From NCBI GenBank assembly GCA_021234155.1, contig JAJEKV010000493.1, positions 106,798-170,797 on the forward strand: DNA of 64,000 nt. The letters are read 5' to 3'. Position numbers and translations under genes: made by a program. Positions 1-9,850 of this stretch are shown here, piece after piece. Every line of letters begins with the position of its first letter. Position 1 is the stretch's first letter. The DNA is from Isoetes taiwanensis. Taxonomy: Eukaryota > Streptophyta > Lycopodiopsida > Isoetales > Isoetaceae. The notes under the pieces were generated by a model. It did not search any database, was not told the DNA's origin, and saw only the letters and a program-made list of their open reading frames with translations.

Positions 1-780
1 AATGTTTGGGTGGTGTCGGATGCAGCCCCCACATTATTCTCGAGCAGCGGATGCGGAAAAAAGCCGATGAGGTATCAAACTCTTTTCTTTATAATCAAAT
101 TATTGGCCATGTTAGAATTTATTTAGTTTTGCAGTATATGAGGGGGTTGCACAAGAACACACAAATTGCATGTGAACATCGAATCATTATCTCCTTCCAC
201 ATCCTCATCTACACCACCTAGGGTTCGGCCGTAAATGTCGTGAGCGGAGTACCTCTCTCGAGTGATAGAGAAAGAATGGTAGTAGAGACTCCACAAATGC
301 ACGAGGGACGGACAAGGGGAGCATCTGCGGCACTTTCAATCAAGGCTTGGTTTAGCACAAATGAATATTCTCTTGCACATGTCAATGAGAGGCTAATGAG
401 GATTACCATGCTCATATGCCGGATAGTCTTAGGAATGCAATTGTTCCATTCAATCGTAAAATATTTGGTTGTTGGGAAGGACAACTCCCACTTATGTTGG
501 AAGAATTCATTTATTGGGGGCGTCGATATATGATTGCGCCATCTAGAAGAAAAATTCGGGGCGAGGAAGGGGTTTATATATTTTGGAAAGCGTGTGTGGA
601 AATCTTGAAAATCCGGCGACTCTAATGGCATATGGAGGCCCGAATATAGTTGGGGTGTTTGGTTAAGATTAGCATCATTCATGCCTAGCATGTCGACCTA
701 TGGTCTAGTAAAGAATTGGTGCCAATTGGCAAAAGGAAGGAAGATGGAGAAGATGTGGCACCATCGACAAGATTTACATA
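1..780. other. Unassigned sequence left of CACTA remnant
   Basis: Open frames of about 70 to 157 codons occur on both strands but none matches a family I recognise. The stretch 435-478 is repeated, diverged, at 1176-1218 (both start ATGCAATTG and end with GGTTGTTGG), so it shares ancestry with sequence closer to the transposase and probably belongs to the same mobile element. Confidence 0.3.
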
Positions 781-1010
781 GATGGCCCTAGTGTGCATGG
801 AAATATTCTTTGGTCTTATTAACAGTTCACATGGTCATCTAGAGTTGTCTAATGCTATTTTTGAGGAGAGCGGATATTCATGATTCGGTCACATGAATGG
901 CCATTTACGGATTTTATATGCGCATTTGCGCTATTAAAAATTTGAAACCAGGGGATGAGATTTTTATTAACTATAGTTTTCAACGACCCATACCAACTTC
1001 GAAGGCGTAG
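781..1010 (+). pseudogene. SET-domain-like fragment (degenerate)
   Basis: Two out-of-phase reading blocks resemble the C-terminal half of a SET methyltransferase domain. The first (about 811-885) reads INSSHGHLELSNAIFEESG, resembling the N-H-S..P-N motif region but without the canonical cysteine. The second (918-1010, ending in TAG) reads ICAIKNLKPGDEIFINY, which fits the SET signature in which an R/K-D/N-I-K-P-G-E-E-I run precedes a substrate-site NY or DY. A frameshift and an in-frame stop lie between them, and no upstream pre-SET or GXG motif was found. Intact SET proteins methylate lysines; this copy cannot encode one. It lies directly upstream of a CACTA transposase and may be cargo captured by that element or a neighbouring broken gene. 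The call rests on motif shape only. Confidence 0.45.
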
Positions 1011-1470
1011 GGAGCTAAGCGGGGTGCCCTCATTATTCCACTAGGGAGGGCCAAAAAGCTATATGTGAAGAAAAAACTTTGTGACTATTAGAAATTAGAT
1101 TTATGATTAACTAAAAAATTTTGTTTTATTTTCTATTACCTTTATATGCGTGCCAAATACTATTTCTTGTGTCTAATGCAATTGCTCCATTAATCATATG
1201 ATATTCGGTTGTTGGAAATATTCTTTTTGGATTTTTACTTTTTTGTAGGCTCGGCCTGGGGGACTAGGGAGGATAAAATTGCATACTTTGTAATTGCATA
1301 ATGCTTTGCATGATGATTATTCCCTTCTAGAATATTGAATATCATTATAACAAGTTTTGCTAGTTTAATAAATGTTGCACTAATGTGGCAATATTGCAGT
1401 CTCTTGAAGAGTGTACATCAAGCTCGAACCAACATACGCAGCGGAAATGAGATCGAGAGACCGGTTTAAT
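1011..1470. other. Non-coding sequence between SET scrap and transposase
   Basis: AT-rich, no reading frame I can support. It contains the second copy (1176-1218) of the repeat first seen at 435-478. Probably CACTA internal or intronic sequence. Confidence 0.3.
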
Positions 1471-1479
1471 TGAAGCTAT

Positions 1480-3240
1480 TGACAATTATTACCCTATTAT
1501 AGATGGAGATAATGATGATGCCAATGAGGAGGCCAACGATGAAGGCAATAAAGAAGATGCAAGTATTCTAAAAGATGAGGCGGGCAAACCACTATATCCC
1601 GGGGCTAGGATGTCACGTCTTGCAACATGCTTGCTAATCCTAAATCTTGCCACAAATTTGCATGGAGCAATAATAGTGTAACCGAGCTATTTAGGTATGT
1701 TATTTGTTTGAATGAGTTATTTTCTTATGAATTCATTTATCACTTGTAGGTGACGATTGCATTTTATTTTTGTAGCTTGCTAAGTAAGATACTACCTAGT
1801 GGTCATTGTCTTCCAGAAACAAGGAGAGAAGCAAGAGAAATTTTGCGTGCATTAGGGTTGGAATATAATTGCATTCATGCCCCGCCCAAAGCGATTGTGT
1901 ATTAAAAGGAATGCATATGCAACATTACATGAGTGTCCAAAATGCAAGGAGCCACGCTATAAGATGGATATGAAGAGAAAAAATGTTCCTAGAAAAGTTT
2001 TTTGCGGCACATGCCCATAATTCCACGTCTACAATACATGTTTAGTTCTCCATCTTTATGCTCGCATTAATGGATTTCCATGTGACACATCAAAGTAAGG
2101 ATGGAATTCTAAGAATTCCAATGGATGGAGAAGCTATGAAACACATAGAAGATAAGTGGAGGGTATTCAAGGATGAACCACTAATTTACGCCTTTGCTAT
2201 TGGAATGGATGGAATTTGCCCTTTTGGAACGTTATCGTCAAAACATAGTGTGTGGCCCATAGTTGTGGTCAACTACAATATTCCACCATGGATGGCAACT
2301 AAAATGGGACATTTGATGTTGACACTTGTTGTTCGGGTTTGTCCTTATTACATTTCAATATGTCATTTTTCACAAGTTTTATTTATTTCATACTATTATC
2401 GGGTAAGCATCAAGTAAAGAACATGGATGTGTACATTGAACCACTCATAGAAGAGTTAGAGATATTATGGCAAGGCATCCAAATGTACGACATAGTAAGG
2501 GCGCCACATCAGTTCACATTACATGCAATATGTTGCTTCACGACACATGATTATCACGGTTTTAGTGTTGCTTACGGTATGTCTTTTTAAATACCAATGC
2601 TCTTTTTATTAAATGCTAACTCATTATCTACATATAGGTTTGCAAACAAGTGGAATGAATGGTTGCCCATCATGTGGGCTGATTTGAGTTGTTATCGCTC
2701 CAAGCACCTTAACAAGCAAATATATCAGCGGACACAAAAGTACCTACCATGCAATCACCCTATGCGAGGATCAAATGCTACTAAGCGGTACGCGTAGGAC
2801 ACCCAAGGATTGGTTAGAAACATGGACTATGGCGCGTGAATCACAAAGGTGCTTGAATGATGATGATGTTATACCACCACCGGGCATGAAACGTTTATCC
2901 ATATTTTATCGCCTTGAATATTGGCGAACTAAAACTTGTGCACCTACTCGATCCTATGCATGTCTTCAAAAATGTTGGACAATCACGGAGACATTTGGTA
3001 GGGGATTGGGAGAAATTAAGTGCTAGAAGAGACTTACAAGATTGTAACATAATGCGTACCTTATGGCCTATTGAAGAGGAGGGCAAAGCCATTATGTTAC
3101 CCAAGGCACCGTGGGTTCTAAGTAAATCAGAGGAGTTGCAAGTGACTAATATTATATCCAAAATGCGCACTCCTACCGGCTACGAGTGCGTCACTACGTA
3201 AAGCCTTCACAAAAAGATGGTGATCTTAGTGGGTTAAAGT
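1480..3240 (+). pseudogene. CACTA (En/Spm) TNP2-type transposase, decayed
   Basis: Diverged reading blocks in the correct order match the Transposase_21 (TNP2) family of CACTA elements. Seen in order: an acidic stretch followed by KPLYPGARMSRL and NSVTELF (about 1500-1694), a GT-AG intron (1695-1775), then LPETRREAREILRALGLEYN, a CPKCKEPRYK zinc-ribbon-like motif and VPRKVF (1776-2000), GICPFGTLSSKHSVWPIVVV with NYNIPPWMATK (2205-2310), NMDVYIEPLIEELEILW (2420-2470), PPPGMKRLSIFYRL (2875-2910) and VHLLDPMHVFKNV (2935-2975). Short introns are likely around 2327-2398 and 2576-2638. The protein would cut and paste its own element by binding terminal and subterminal repeats. Frameshifts and stops break it many times. 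The family call is secure; exon borders are approximate. Confidence 0.85.
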
Positions 3241-3330
3241 CCCATGATTGGCACAAATTTATACTGTGTATTAATTTTGTATTAATTATCTTGTTGGATA
3301 TTTCTTCATTATGTGTGTTTGTTGCATTGT

Positions 3331-3800
3331 AGCACATTCTTCCATGTGCAATTGAGAATTGTCTTACGAGTAACATACGTGACATTATATATCGACTTGG
3401 AAAGTTTGCAAGGTATGGTTTAAAAACTTTGTTAGTAGTTTGTTTTCAATTTTGTTGTTAACAACTACCAATTTTGTGTATAGATGGGTCTCAATGAAAG
3501 AGATTAGCTTAGATGACATTTCAAGAATGGAGGTTGAGATAGTTGAGCTTCTGTGCATGATGGAGAAAGAGCTTCCTACAAGTTTTTTTGACCTTCAAGT
3601 ACACTTATTGGTTCATCTACGGAAGAAATCCGGCTTCTTGGACCAGCTCCAGTCGGTGGATTTTTTAGAAACGGTACATGAAAGTTTTGAAAGGATACAT
3701 CAGGCAAATGGCTAGGCTGAGGGTCCATGACCGAGGGTCACTTGCTTCATGAAACATTGTTCTTTTTAAGTGAAGCCACAATTTCAATACACAAAGATGC
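3331..3800 (+). pseudogene. DUF4218 region of the CACTA transposase
   Basis: The reading block HILPCAIENCLTSNIRDIIY, then (across a small intron near 3411-3481) ISRMEVEIVELLCMMEKELP and SFFDLQVHLLVHL, is the DUF4218 domain that follows Transposase_21 in plant CACTA proteins. A one-base shift then gives MKVLKGYIRQMAR and further shifts give the following GxLLHET-like segment. Three or more single-base indels occur within about 150 bp. It belongs to the same ancestral gene as the upstream transposase block. Confidence 0.8.
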
Positions 3801-4260
3801 ACCAAAAGATTTGGAATGGTGAGGAAGATAAGGAAGTAGCGGAAGAAGTCTTGCAAGGTCATGGAGTGCAACGCATAAATTGAGCGAGGAAATGTTTGAA
3901 GAAATAAATAAGTTTGTAATACGTATCTTGATAGTAGTCTTGATAAGTGGAGGGAGAGGTATAGACTTGCTAGAGAAGAGAGGGAGATGGCGGACAAGAT
4001 TTTGCACATAATAGCATACATCATGGCCGAAAGCGTGTTCTATATCGAGAATCATTGGAAGAATTGCACGAGGATATGACTTCGTGATTGGTTGCTTTGA
4101 AGCAATGGAAAATGCAGCGAGATAATGGAAGGATGTTCCAAAGGATGACTTCAATATCGCACTTGGATGCGTTAAGAAGGTATAACTTTCTATTTATTGG
4201 TAATGTTTGCTACATACATATGAGCTTTCTCATATCCACGTAAAATCTGGGCTCGTTTCC
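3801..4260 (+). other. CACTA internal sequence, coding potential lost
   Basis: Purine-rich sequence on the plus strand between the DUF4218 and DUF4216 blocks. Reading frames on the minus strand here are shadows. I see fragments of charged, helix-like peptide on the plus strand but nothing I can assign. Confidence 0.35.
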
Positions 4261-4700
4261 ACAATTCCATGTGGGCTTATGGAAATCATCTTGAACTATA
4301 GAGGTCGATAAAAGGTCGTTTGACAAATGACGTGGAATTGCTTCTCAATTTGAACAAAAAAGCCAAGCTAGTCAACGTGATTGGCAACCAATTATGGGTG
4401 ATCTTAATTATGTTGGGCAAATCACCAATATTATTGATGTTGACTTCCGTTCATTTCATGTAACTATATTGAAGGCAAAGTGGTTCAAAGTTATTTATAG
4501 AAATAAGACCGTGAGATCACATCCTTGGGTTTCTAATGAGATTGATTCAACACAGATTCTTGGAGAAATGAAGCGAACCATTTGTTTACCCTAAACAAGT
4601 TGAGCGGGTTTTCTTTCTTGAAAACCACAACCAAGGTGGTGGATTGTGGTTCATGTTGTACCCGGTAGCGCAGGCGTCTTATTGATACTCTTTGCATTAG
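4261..4700 (+). pseudogene. DUF4216 region of the CACTA transposase
   Basis: The block 4394-4594 reads DLNYVGQITNIIDVDF, then VTILKAKWFKV and a DSTQILGEMKR run. A one-base shift leads to VYPKQVERVFFLENH (about 4585-4635) and a GGGLWFMLYPV end. This is the DUF4216 module at the C-terminal end of plant CACTA proteins, where a ..YYG.l.dIi.l.y...k.vlFkc.Wfd pattern is followed by a Q-V-F-Y/F segment. It confirms plus-strand orientation, with the element's 3' end to the right. Confidence 0.75.
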
Positions 4701-4749
4701 AGCTCAATGATGAGCATGAAGGAGATGGTTGATGGTATCTTTACATTCT

Positions 4750-5460
4750 TGAAGACACTTTTATCAAATTATCTACAAAGTCACTTTATTGTCACTTTAC
4801 ACTCACTTATTGTCATTTTTTGTCACTTATTCACTCTTTTTGTCACCTTTGAGTCATTTTATTGGTATATTGTGATAGTATTTATATCATTTCTTTGTCA
4901 CTACTTTTGTTATTATAAAAGTCGGTCTATTGTCACATTTCGGCAAATACTTTTGTCAAAACTATATCAATCTATGGTCACAATTTTGTCATCTAAATGG
5001 CATGTTATAGTCAGATTTATATCATTTTTTTGTCACTATTTTTGTCATTATTAAGTCAATTTATTGTCACATTCTTGACATATGGTTTTGTTGAACCATG
5101 TGTCCTAGTGTCATATGATAGTCATTTTGTCGCTTTTTGGCACTATTTTTGTCGTTATTAGGTCACTTTATTGTCACATTCTTGACATACGGTTTTTCCT
5201 ATGGCGGTCGAGTGTCATATGATAGTCATCATTTTGTCGCTTTTTTTTTGTCACTATTTGTGTCATTATTAAGTCAATTTATTGTCACATTCTTGACATA
5301 CGGTTTTGTCGGAACCATATCGATCTTTGTCATATGATGGCATCGTTTGTCACTTTTTTTTTGTCTTATTATTGGCTGATATTGTCGTTTGGATGTCACT
5401 AATTTTATCGATTATTTTGTATCGTTTTTTGACATGTTATTTTTGACAAAAAAGTGACAA
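4750..5460 (+). repeat. TGTCAC-rich subterminal repeat array of the CACTA element
   Basis: The motif TTGTCAC or TGTCACTATTTT occurs every 10 to 25 bases. On top of this lies a higher-order tandem repeat: the segment TTATTGTCACATTCTTGACA recurs at 5061, 5168 and 5279 (periods 107 and 111 bp), with looser copies to the left from about 4870. CACTA elements carry dense short subterminal motifs that bind their own transposase-associated protein, so this is the expected 3' subterminal region. A reading frame across it is composition-driven and not a gene. Confidence 0.75.
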
Positions 5461-5745
5461 TAAACCATTCGTTCTTTGTAGTCATTAGTTGGAGGAAAAG
5501 CGTTCATGGCCGCCTTGGCCGCGCAATATTCTTCTTGTGGGAATTAATTTCTAAAAATTAATTAACGGTGGATAGCTCTTCCCCCAAAAAATAATCTATT
5601 TATATTAATTTACGGAAACCCTTCGGGGGTCAAGATATGGAAAACCCCTTCGGATTTCATGGAAATGCGGAAGGGTTTTCGTATTGAAACCCGGAAGAGT
5701 TTCCACTAATTTATTTAATAACCCCAATTGGGGGAGATAGTGTGA
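5461..5745. repeat. GGAAACCCTTCCG-type inverted motifs and possible CACTA 3' end
   Basis: Copies of GGAAACCCTTCGG and its reverse complement alternate here (about 5609-5700), giving short hairpins; the same motif family makes a larger array at 23.6-24.0 kb. A TAGTG at 5738-5742 could be the 3' terminus of the CACTA element, but the matching 5' CACTA end lies outside the window, so this end is only a candidate. Confidence 0.4.
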
Positions 5746-6088
5746 GGTACTATGACAGTAAGCCCCATCAAAATAAAATTAAAAAAAAAAAAAAGCATGC
5801 AAATATACCCACTGGGCCTGAGGATAACCCTTCATCCACAGCAACCTATTATCAGGCGTTAAGAAATAGTAGATTTTCGAAACCAAATAAGTTACGGCAT
5901 TCAGATCCTTCAATTTGCAGGATTGCAACTTTGCAGGAATTAAAATTAATAAATTACACTAATATTACAAAGAAGCTCCTCATCACATTGCATTATTTCT
6001 TAGTTTGATGCAAGAATCATAGAAGAAAAAAGAGCTCTGGTCGGCCTCACTATCTACACCCCTCTGATATATGACATAAGCAATAAAA
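5746..6088. other. 3' flank of Lhcb4 with A-tract
   Basis: Contains an A-rich run near 5778-5794 on the plus strand. The 3' UTR and poly(A) site of Lhcb4 should lie here on the minus strand, but no unambiguous AATAAA signal was found. The short plus-strand reading frame at 5742-6008 has no recognisable content. Confidence 0.4.
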
Positions 6089-7455
6089 CTAAGAACGGTT
6101 TCTTTCATTTGCTTGGAAGTATTGATATGGATGAGACATATGGTGTTCATTTGGAGCTGAAGGTGTCAATGATAGTGGTATGGAGGGATCACTTAAGTGA
6201 GTAACCCAGTTGTTGAGAGGGCCTTTGCCTGTAGCAGCTGCTTGGACTGCAAACCCAAGAGCTGCAACCATGGCAAGCCTTGCATGCTTCAGCTCTGCAA
6301 CCTTTAAGTTGATAGCCTTCTCAGGATCTGATGCAAGACCTAATGGATCAAAGAATTTGCCTCCTGGGTATATCCTCTTCTCTGGATCAAGTTCTGCATT
6401 ACGTTGGAATTCTATGTAGCCAATTACCAGAACTTCAATCCACACAAGTGCTGTGATTGTGAATGGAAGAGGTTGGCCAAAGTAGGATGATCCTTCCACC
6501 AATTCAACCTGCATAAAGTCACCAAACAATGTTCAATTTGGATTGGACAATACATGATAGAATCTAACAGTGTCTTCCATTCAAAAAATTTGACATTGAA
6601 AAAGTTAACTGTAATTCCAATTATCTGCCCTTATACTTAATGCATCGCCATACCACAGCATCTTATAGTAAAACTAAAGGATAGTTTGACAGATCACCAA
6701 TAAAATGGTTATAGGACGGTACTGAAGCCCTTTGATAGCGAAATTTCTAGGTGATCTGATAATCTAAATCATAATAAGATCCATGTGTAATCCAACAGAC
6801 ATTACTTTAATCCACAAATGCACATCTCATAAACTAGACTAGGAAAACATGCCTCCGGAGCGAAAGATTTGGAGCTAAGGCATGATTAAACCATACTTCT
6901 ACAAACAAACAAAAAAATTGGAAGGTAACACACCTTTCCGGCATCCTGCCATGTGACACCAGTGAATGTCTCGACAGCCAAGGCACCAAGAACAGCAAGC
7001 ATAGCCCATCTGCCATGGATGACCTCACATTCTCTAAATCTTTCAATATTGAACACCTCATTGTAGGGCTGGACAGTTTCTGTCGACACAAGCGATTTCT
7101 CGCTAATGCGGCTACCAATAACCACGCCAGGATCGTTCTTTGCAAGATTCTGATCTAAAGAATCGACAGAAAATTGCAAATATTCAGGTGGCTTACCAAG
7201 AGCGAGAGGATCAAAGCCATAGTCCCCAATCAAGGTTCCATCGAGCCATTCCGGTGCCTTAGCACCAGGAAACCAAAGAGGTCTGTCGGAATTGATGGTT
7301 TTTGCAGGCTTAGATGCAGCTTTGGTGCCCTTTTTACCCCCAAATCTAGCATAAACGCGGGTACCATTTGAAGGGCCGAAAGGAACCGCATCACAGAACC
7401 CCAATTCTCTGCCGGAACAGAATGCAGATGTTAAGGAGGCCGCTGTTGCCGCCAT
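6089..7455 (-). CDS. Lhcb4: Chlorophyll a/b-binding protein CP29 (Lhcb4), C-terminal frameshift
   Basis: This nuclear gene encodes the minor photosystem II antenna CP29, a thylakoid protein binding chlorophyll a/b and carotenoids between core and LHCII trimers. Exon 1 is 7455-6934 (174 codons), exon 2 starts at 6508, and the intron is phase 0 after the WQDAGK motif. The start has a Ser/Ala-rich, transit-peptide-like N-terminus. Diagnostic segments are [59 protein letters not shown] (helix B with the E and R ligand pair), [20 protein letters not shown] (helix C) and [19 protein letters not shown] (helix A). After THLSDP the frame slips: a one-base shortfall at the GGG run 6185-6187 sends translation to a stop at 6089, whereas the other frame continues [11 protein letters not shown] and stops at 6147, the normal Lhcb4 end. 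Otherwise intact: about 313 aa as read, about 294 aa if the frame is kept. Confidence 0.95.
6509..6933 (-). other. Lhcb4: Lhcb4 intron (phase 0)
   Basis: The donor on the minus strand is AAG/GTGTGT and the acceptor is TTTATGCAG/GTTG. The 425-bp intron is AT-rich and separates the helix B region from VELVEGSS. No other feature was seen in it. Confidence 0.9.
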
Positions 7456-7459
7456 AGCT

Positions 7460-8355
7460 AAGCTCTCCCCTGTTCTCTCCGAAGCCTGCTATGTTTTGAA
7501 ATTGGTGTGCTATTTGGTATTAAGCCCGTTTGGATATGTGGCTTGGCGTCCGTGTGTACATTTGGTGGCCCTGATTGGCGGGTAAGCTGATTGGGTTGGA
7601 CTCGTGGAGACCGTCCATTCTAAACCCGGATAGCATTTGAAAGGTCAAGATTCTTCGATCTCTATCTCGTTATGGATTTTCTTTTTTGGCCAATCGTTCG
7701 CCTCTCTGTTGGCCTGGTCTAGATTTTCTTGTGTGATGACGTGGCATCACAATGTGCTTCATTTAGCCACACATTAGAATGCTCATTCCTTTGCTTCCTC
7801 TAAACATGACCTTATACTAAAGTTCTGAGTTTAGGTCGCATAGGCCATTTTGTCTTCGTAGGCAATAAAAATTAATCCAATTTAATTCAATTCTAATACT
7901 AATAAATTTTATATGTAGAAAAAAATAGTAATTTGTAATAAAGCATTTGTGAGGAAGAAGTGGCCTTCCTCCTCTGGCCCATATTCGTATTTGAACGGAA
8001 CCCTTAGATTATATGTTTGAAGACTCGACTATTCTATTCTATTCTATTCTATTATTATTCAATGATTGCAACCTTCAATTCGTGGTTCAATATCACTTAT
8101 TCTAGAGCATATTTCATTCATTATTCCAATGTGATTGCGAATAGTATATTTTCACAAGAATATTCTTCCATTAGACTCTAAAGTGCGCAAACCAAATAAT
8201 CCCACCAAACAAGGGCCAGGGAGGTTGATCTTTAATTTTAATAATAGTTGTTGGGTAAGCCATATGTAGAAGTGTATCTATACATTCTACCAGTAGTGAT
8301 AGATACTTGTTATTATCAAGCTTTTGCAATTAGAATTAAGGGAAAATTCCAAATG
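7460..8355. other. Lhcb4 upstream region with (ATTCT)n
   Basis: Non-coding. Holds the Lhcb4 promoter (right side on the minus strand) and a short (ATTCT)n microsatellite at about 8031-8056, the reverse complement of the GAATA repeats that end LINE copies elsewhere in the window. No gene seen. Confidence 0.5.
7737..7746 (-). promoter_or_regulatory. ACGT (G-box-like) element upstream of Lhcb4
   Basis: TGACGTGGCA on the plus strand (TGCCACGTCA on the gene's strand) lies about 285 bp upstream of the start codon. ACGT-core elements with a GCCACGTCA or CACGTGGC context are common in light-regulated LHC promoters. Two CCAAT motifs on the gene's strand (near 7573 and 7589) and GATA-like motifs (near 7655-7670) lie between it and the ATG. 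No convincing TATA box was seen. The role is inferred from position. Confidence 0.45.
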
Positions 8356-9060
8356 TACCCCTCAAGAATAGAATAGAATAGAATGGTTTTTATTGTCCAC
8401 AGAGACCAATCGGCCTATGGAACCCAATGAAAGAAAGGTGCAGTCAGACTTACTCATTGTTTGGGATTAAAACCCCCCTTTCAGGAAGGGTTTTCGAGGG
8501 AAAAATCATGACAATAATTAAGGGTGTTGTCAAACTATACAAATATACATATCATGAAACATATATACAACTCAGGTGAGTGTTCCAAGACATAGTTGAC
8601 CCCGCACATCCATGACCTCTTGAAGGCTTGATCCTAACATCTGTACTGAAGCTGTGCTCAGTATCATATGTAGCGGCTGGCCAGGCCTGACCAACTCAAC
8701 ATAGCATATCGGATCGATCATATTTGGATAGCTATGAAGGACATAGCATTCATCCTCAATGGTTCCCATTTGGCAACATCGACAAAGTCAGTCCTAGCAT
8801 GGCTCCCCAATCCATTTGCATGTCTCAATTCAGAGACGGGGTGCATTTGTGTGAATCGAGGCAATGAGTTTATGCTTTTTCATGGGTAGATGGATATATA
8901 GGTACCGTTGCGGGGCCCCTTCTAATGTGTGATTTATGTGACACTGGTAATGTGTTGTCTTGACCAATTCAAGGGTGTTGGCATTCCAAATCTTGCTGAG
9001 GATGCAAGTGTCAAGGTAGTGCATGTGTTAAGAAGGCTTTCTGCACCTACTCCAAATCAT
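8356..9060 (-). mobile_element. 5'-truncated LINE with (GAATA)n tail, minus strand
   Basis: The left edge is a (GAATA)n microsatellite (8361-8385), the 3' tail of a minus-strand retroposon. The following sequence aligns with the 3' end of the longer LINE at 14.6-15.25 kb: shared landmarks are AGACCAATCGGYCTATGG, GGGATTAAAACCCC, CATCCTCAATGG and CTCCCAATCCA, in the same order. Minus-strand reading gives a scrap of the LINE C-terminal region. The 5' part is missing, as in aborted reverse transcription. The right border is approximate, and no target-site duplication was found. Confidence 0.65.
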
Positions 9061-9400
9061 TCCAGATGGTGAGGAACGGTGCCTACCAAGACCTTGAACA
9101 AGTGCGACTATTGGGTCCTGCAATGTATATAGCGCCTTCCAACCCACTGCATGGACTCCGAAAATTAAAGAATGACGAGTTAAAAAGGTATCACATCTTA
9201 ATGTTTGATGGCACTCATATAGTAATTAAGATTGCAATAAATGCTGCTTCTTGTAAACTACTTCAAATGCCTATAACTTATATTGAATATGTCAGAACTG
9301 GACGGAATTAACGTTACTATATTGGATTCATTGCGAGCTTTCAAAAGAGTATGGTTTGGCATTACTTCATCGAAGTGGAACATTGCATCAATGAGATTAA
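9061..9400. other. Unassigned flank of LINE copy
   Basis: An 81-codon open frame (9066-9311, plus) has no recognisable motif; nothing else seen. Confidence 0.3.
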
Positions 9401-9404
9401 GAGA

Positions 9405-9850
9405 CCGTTAGAGAATCTGAATAGAATTCTCACGGGTTATGAAGGAATGTTACAGAATTTTCCAAGGAATCTGAGGAAATATAGAGAACCCCCAGAGATC
9501 TTGAGGAATCTTTAGAGAATATTAAAGAATCTAATAGAATCTTGAGGAATCTAGCTGAATTGATGGAATCTAAGAAAATCTTAAGAGACTTTGAACACTT
9601 GATAGAGCCAGACACCAGCTCATCAAGAGGTTTCAAAGGAGTGGTCTAATTCCACAAGGAACTCAGTGAATATTGATGGTATCTAAAAGGAATTTCAGAG
9701 TATCTAAGAGAATATTGCTGAAATCCAAAGGATCTTTGAGAATCAGGAGGACCTCAAGAATCTTTAGAGAATCTAAGTGAATCTTTGAGATCCTTGAAAT
9801 TTTTGATAAATTCTTGGAGAATTAACAAGGATCTTGAGAGCATTTCTAGA
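9405..9850 (+). repeat. Degenerate GAATCT-rich tandem repeat
   Basis: Short units of the type GAATCTTGAGGAATCTTTAGAGAAT recur irregularly every 12 to 25 bases across about 450 bp, giving a strongly purine-biased plus strand. No fixed period survives. The open frame on the opposite strand is a by-product of the composition. Confidence 0.6.

Noticed and set aside
4707-5337. Hydrophobic 66-115-codon frames as membrane proteins
   Set aside because: They are translations of the TGTCAC-rich array; the Phe/Ser/Leu bias comes from the repeat.
5738-5742. TAGTG as the proven 3' end of the CACTA element
   Set aside because: Five bases are too few, and the matching CACTA end and 3-bp target duplication cannot be seen in the window.
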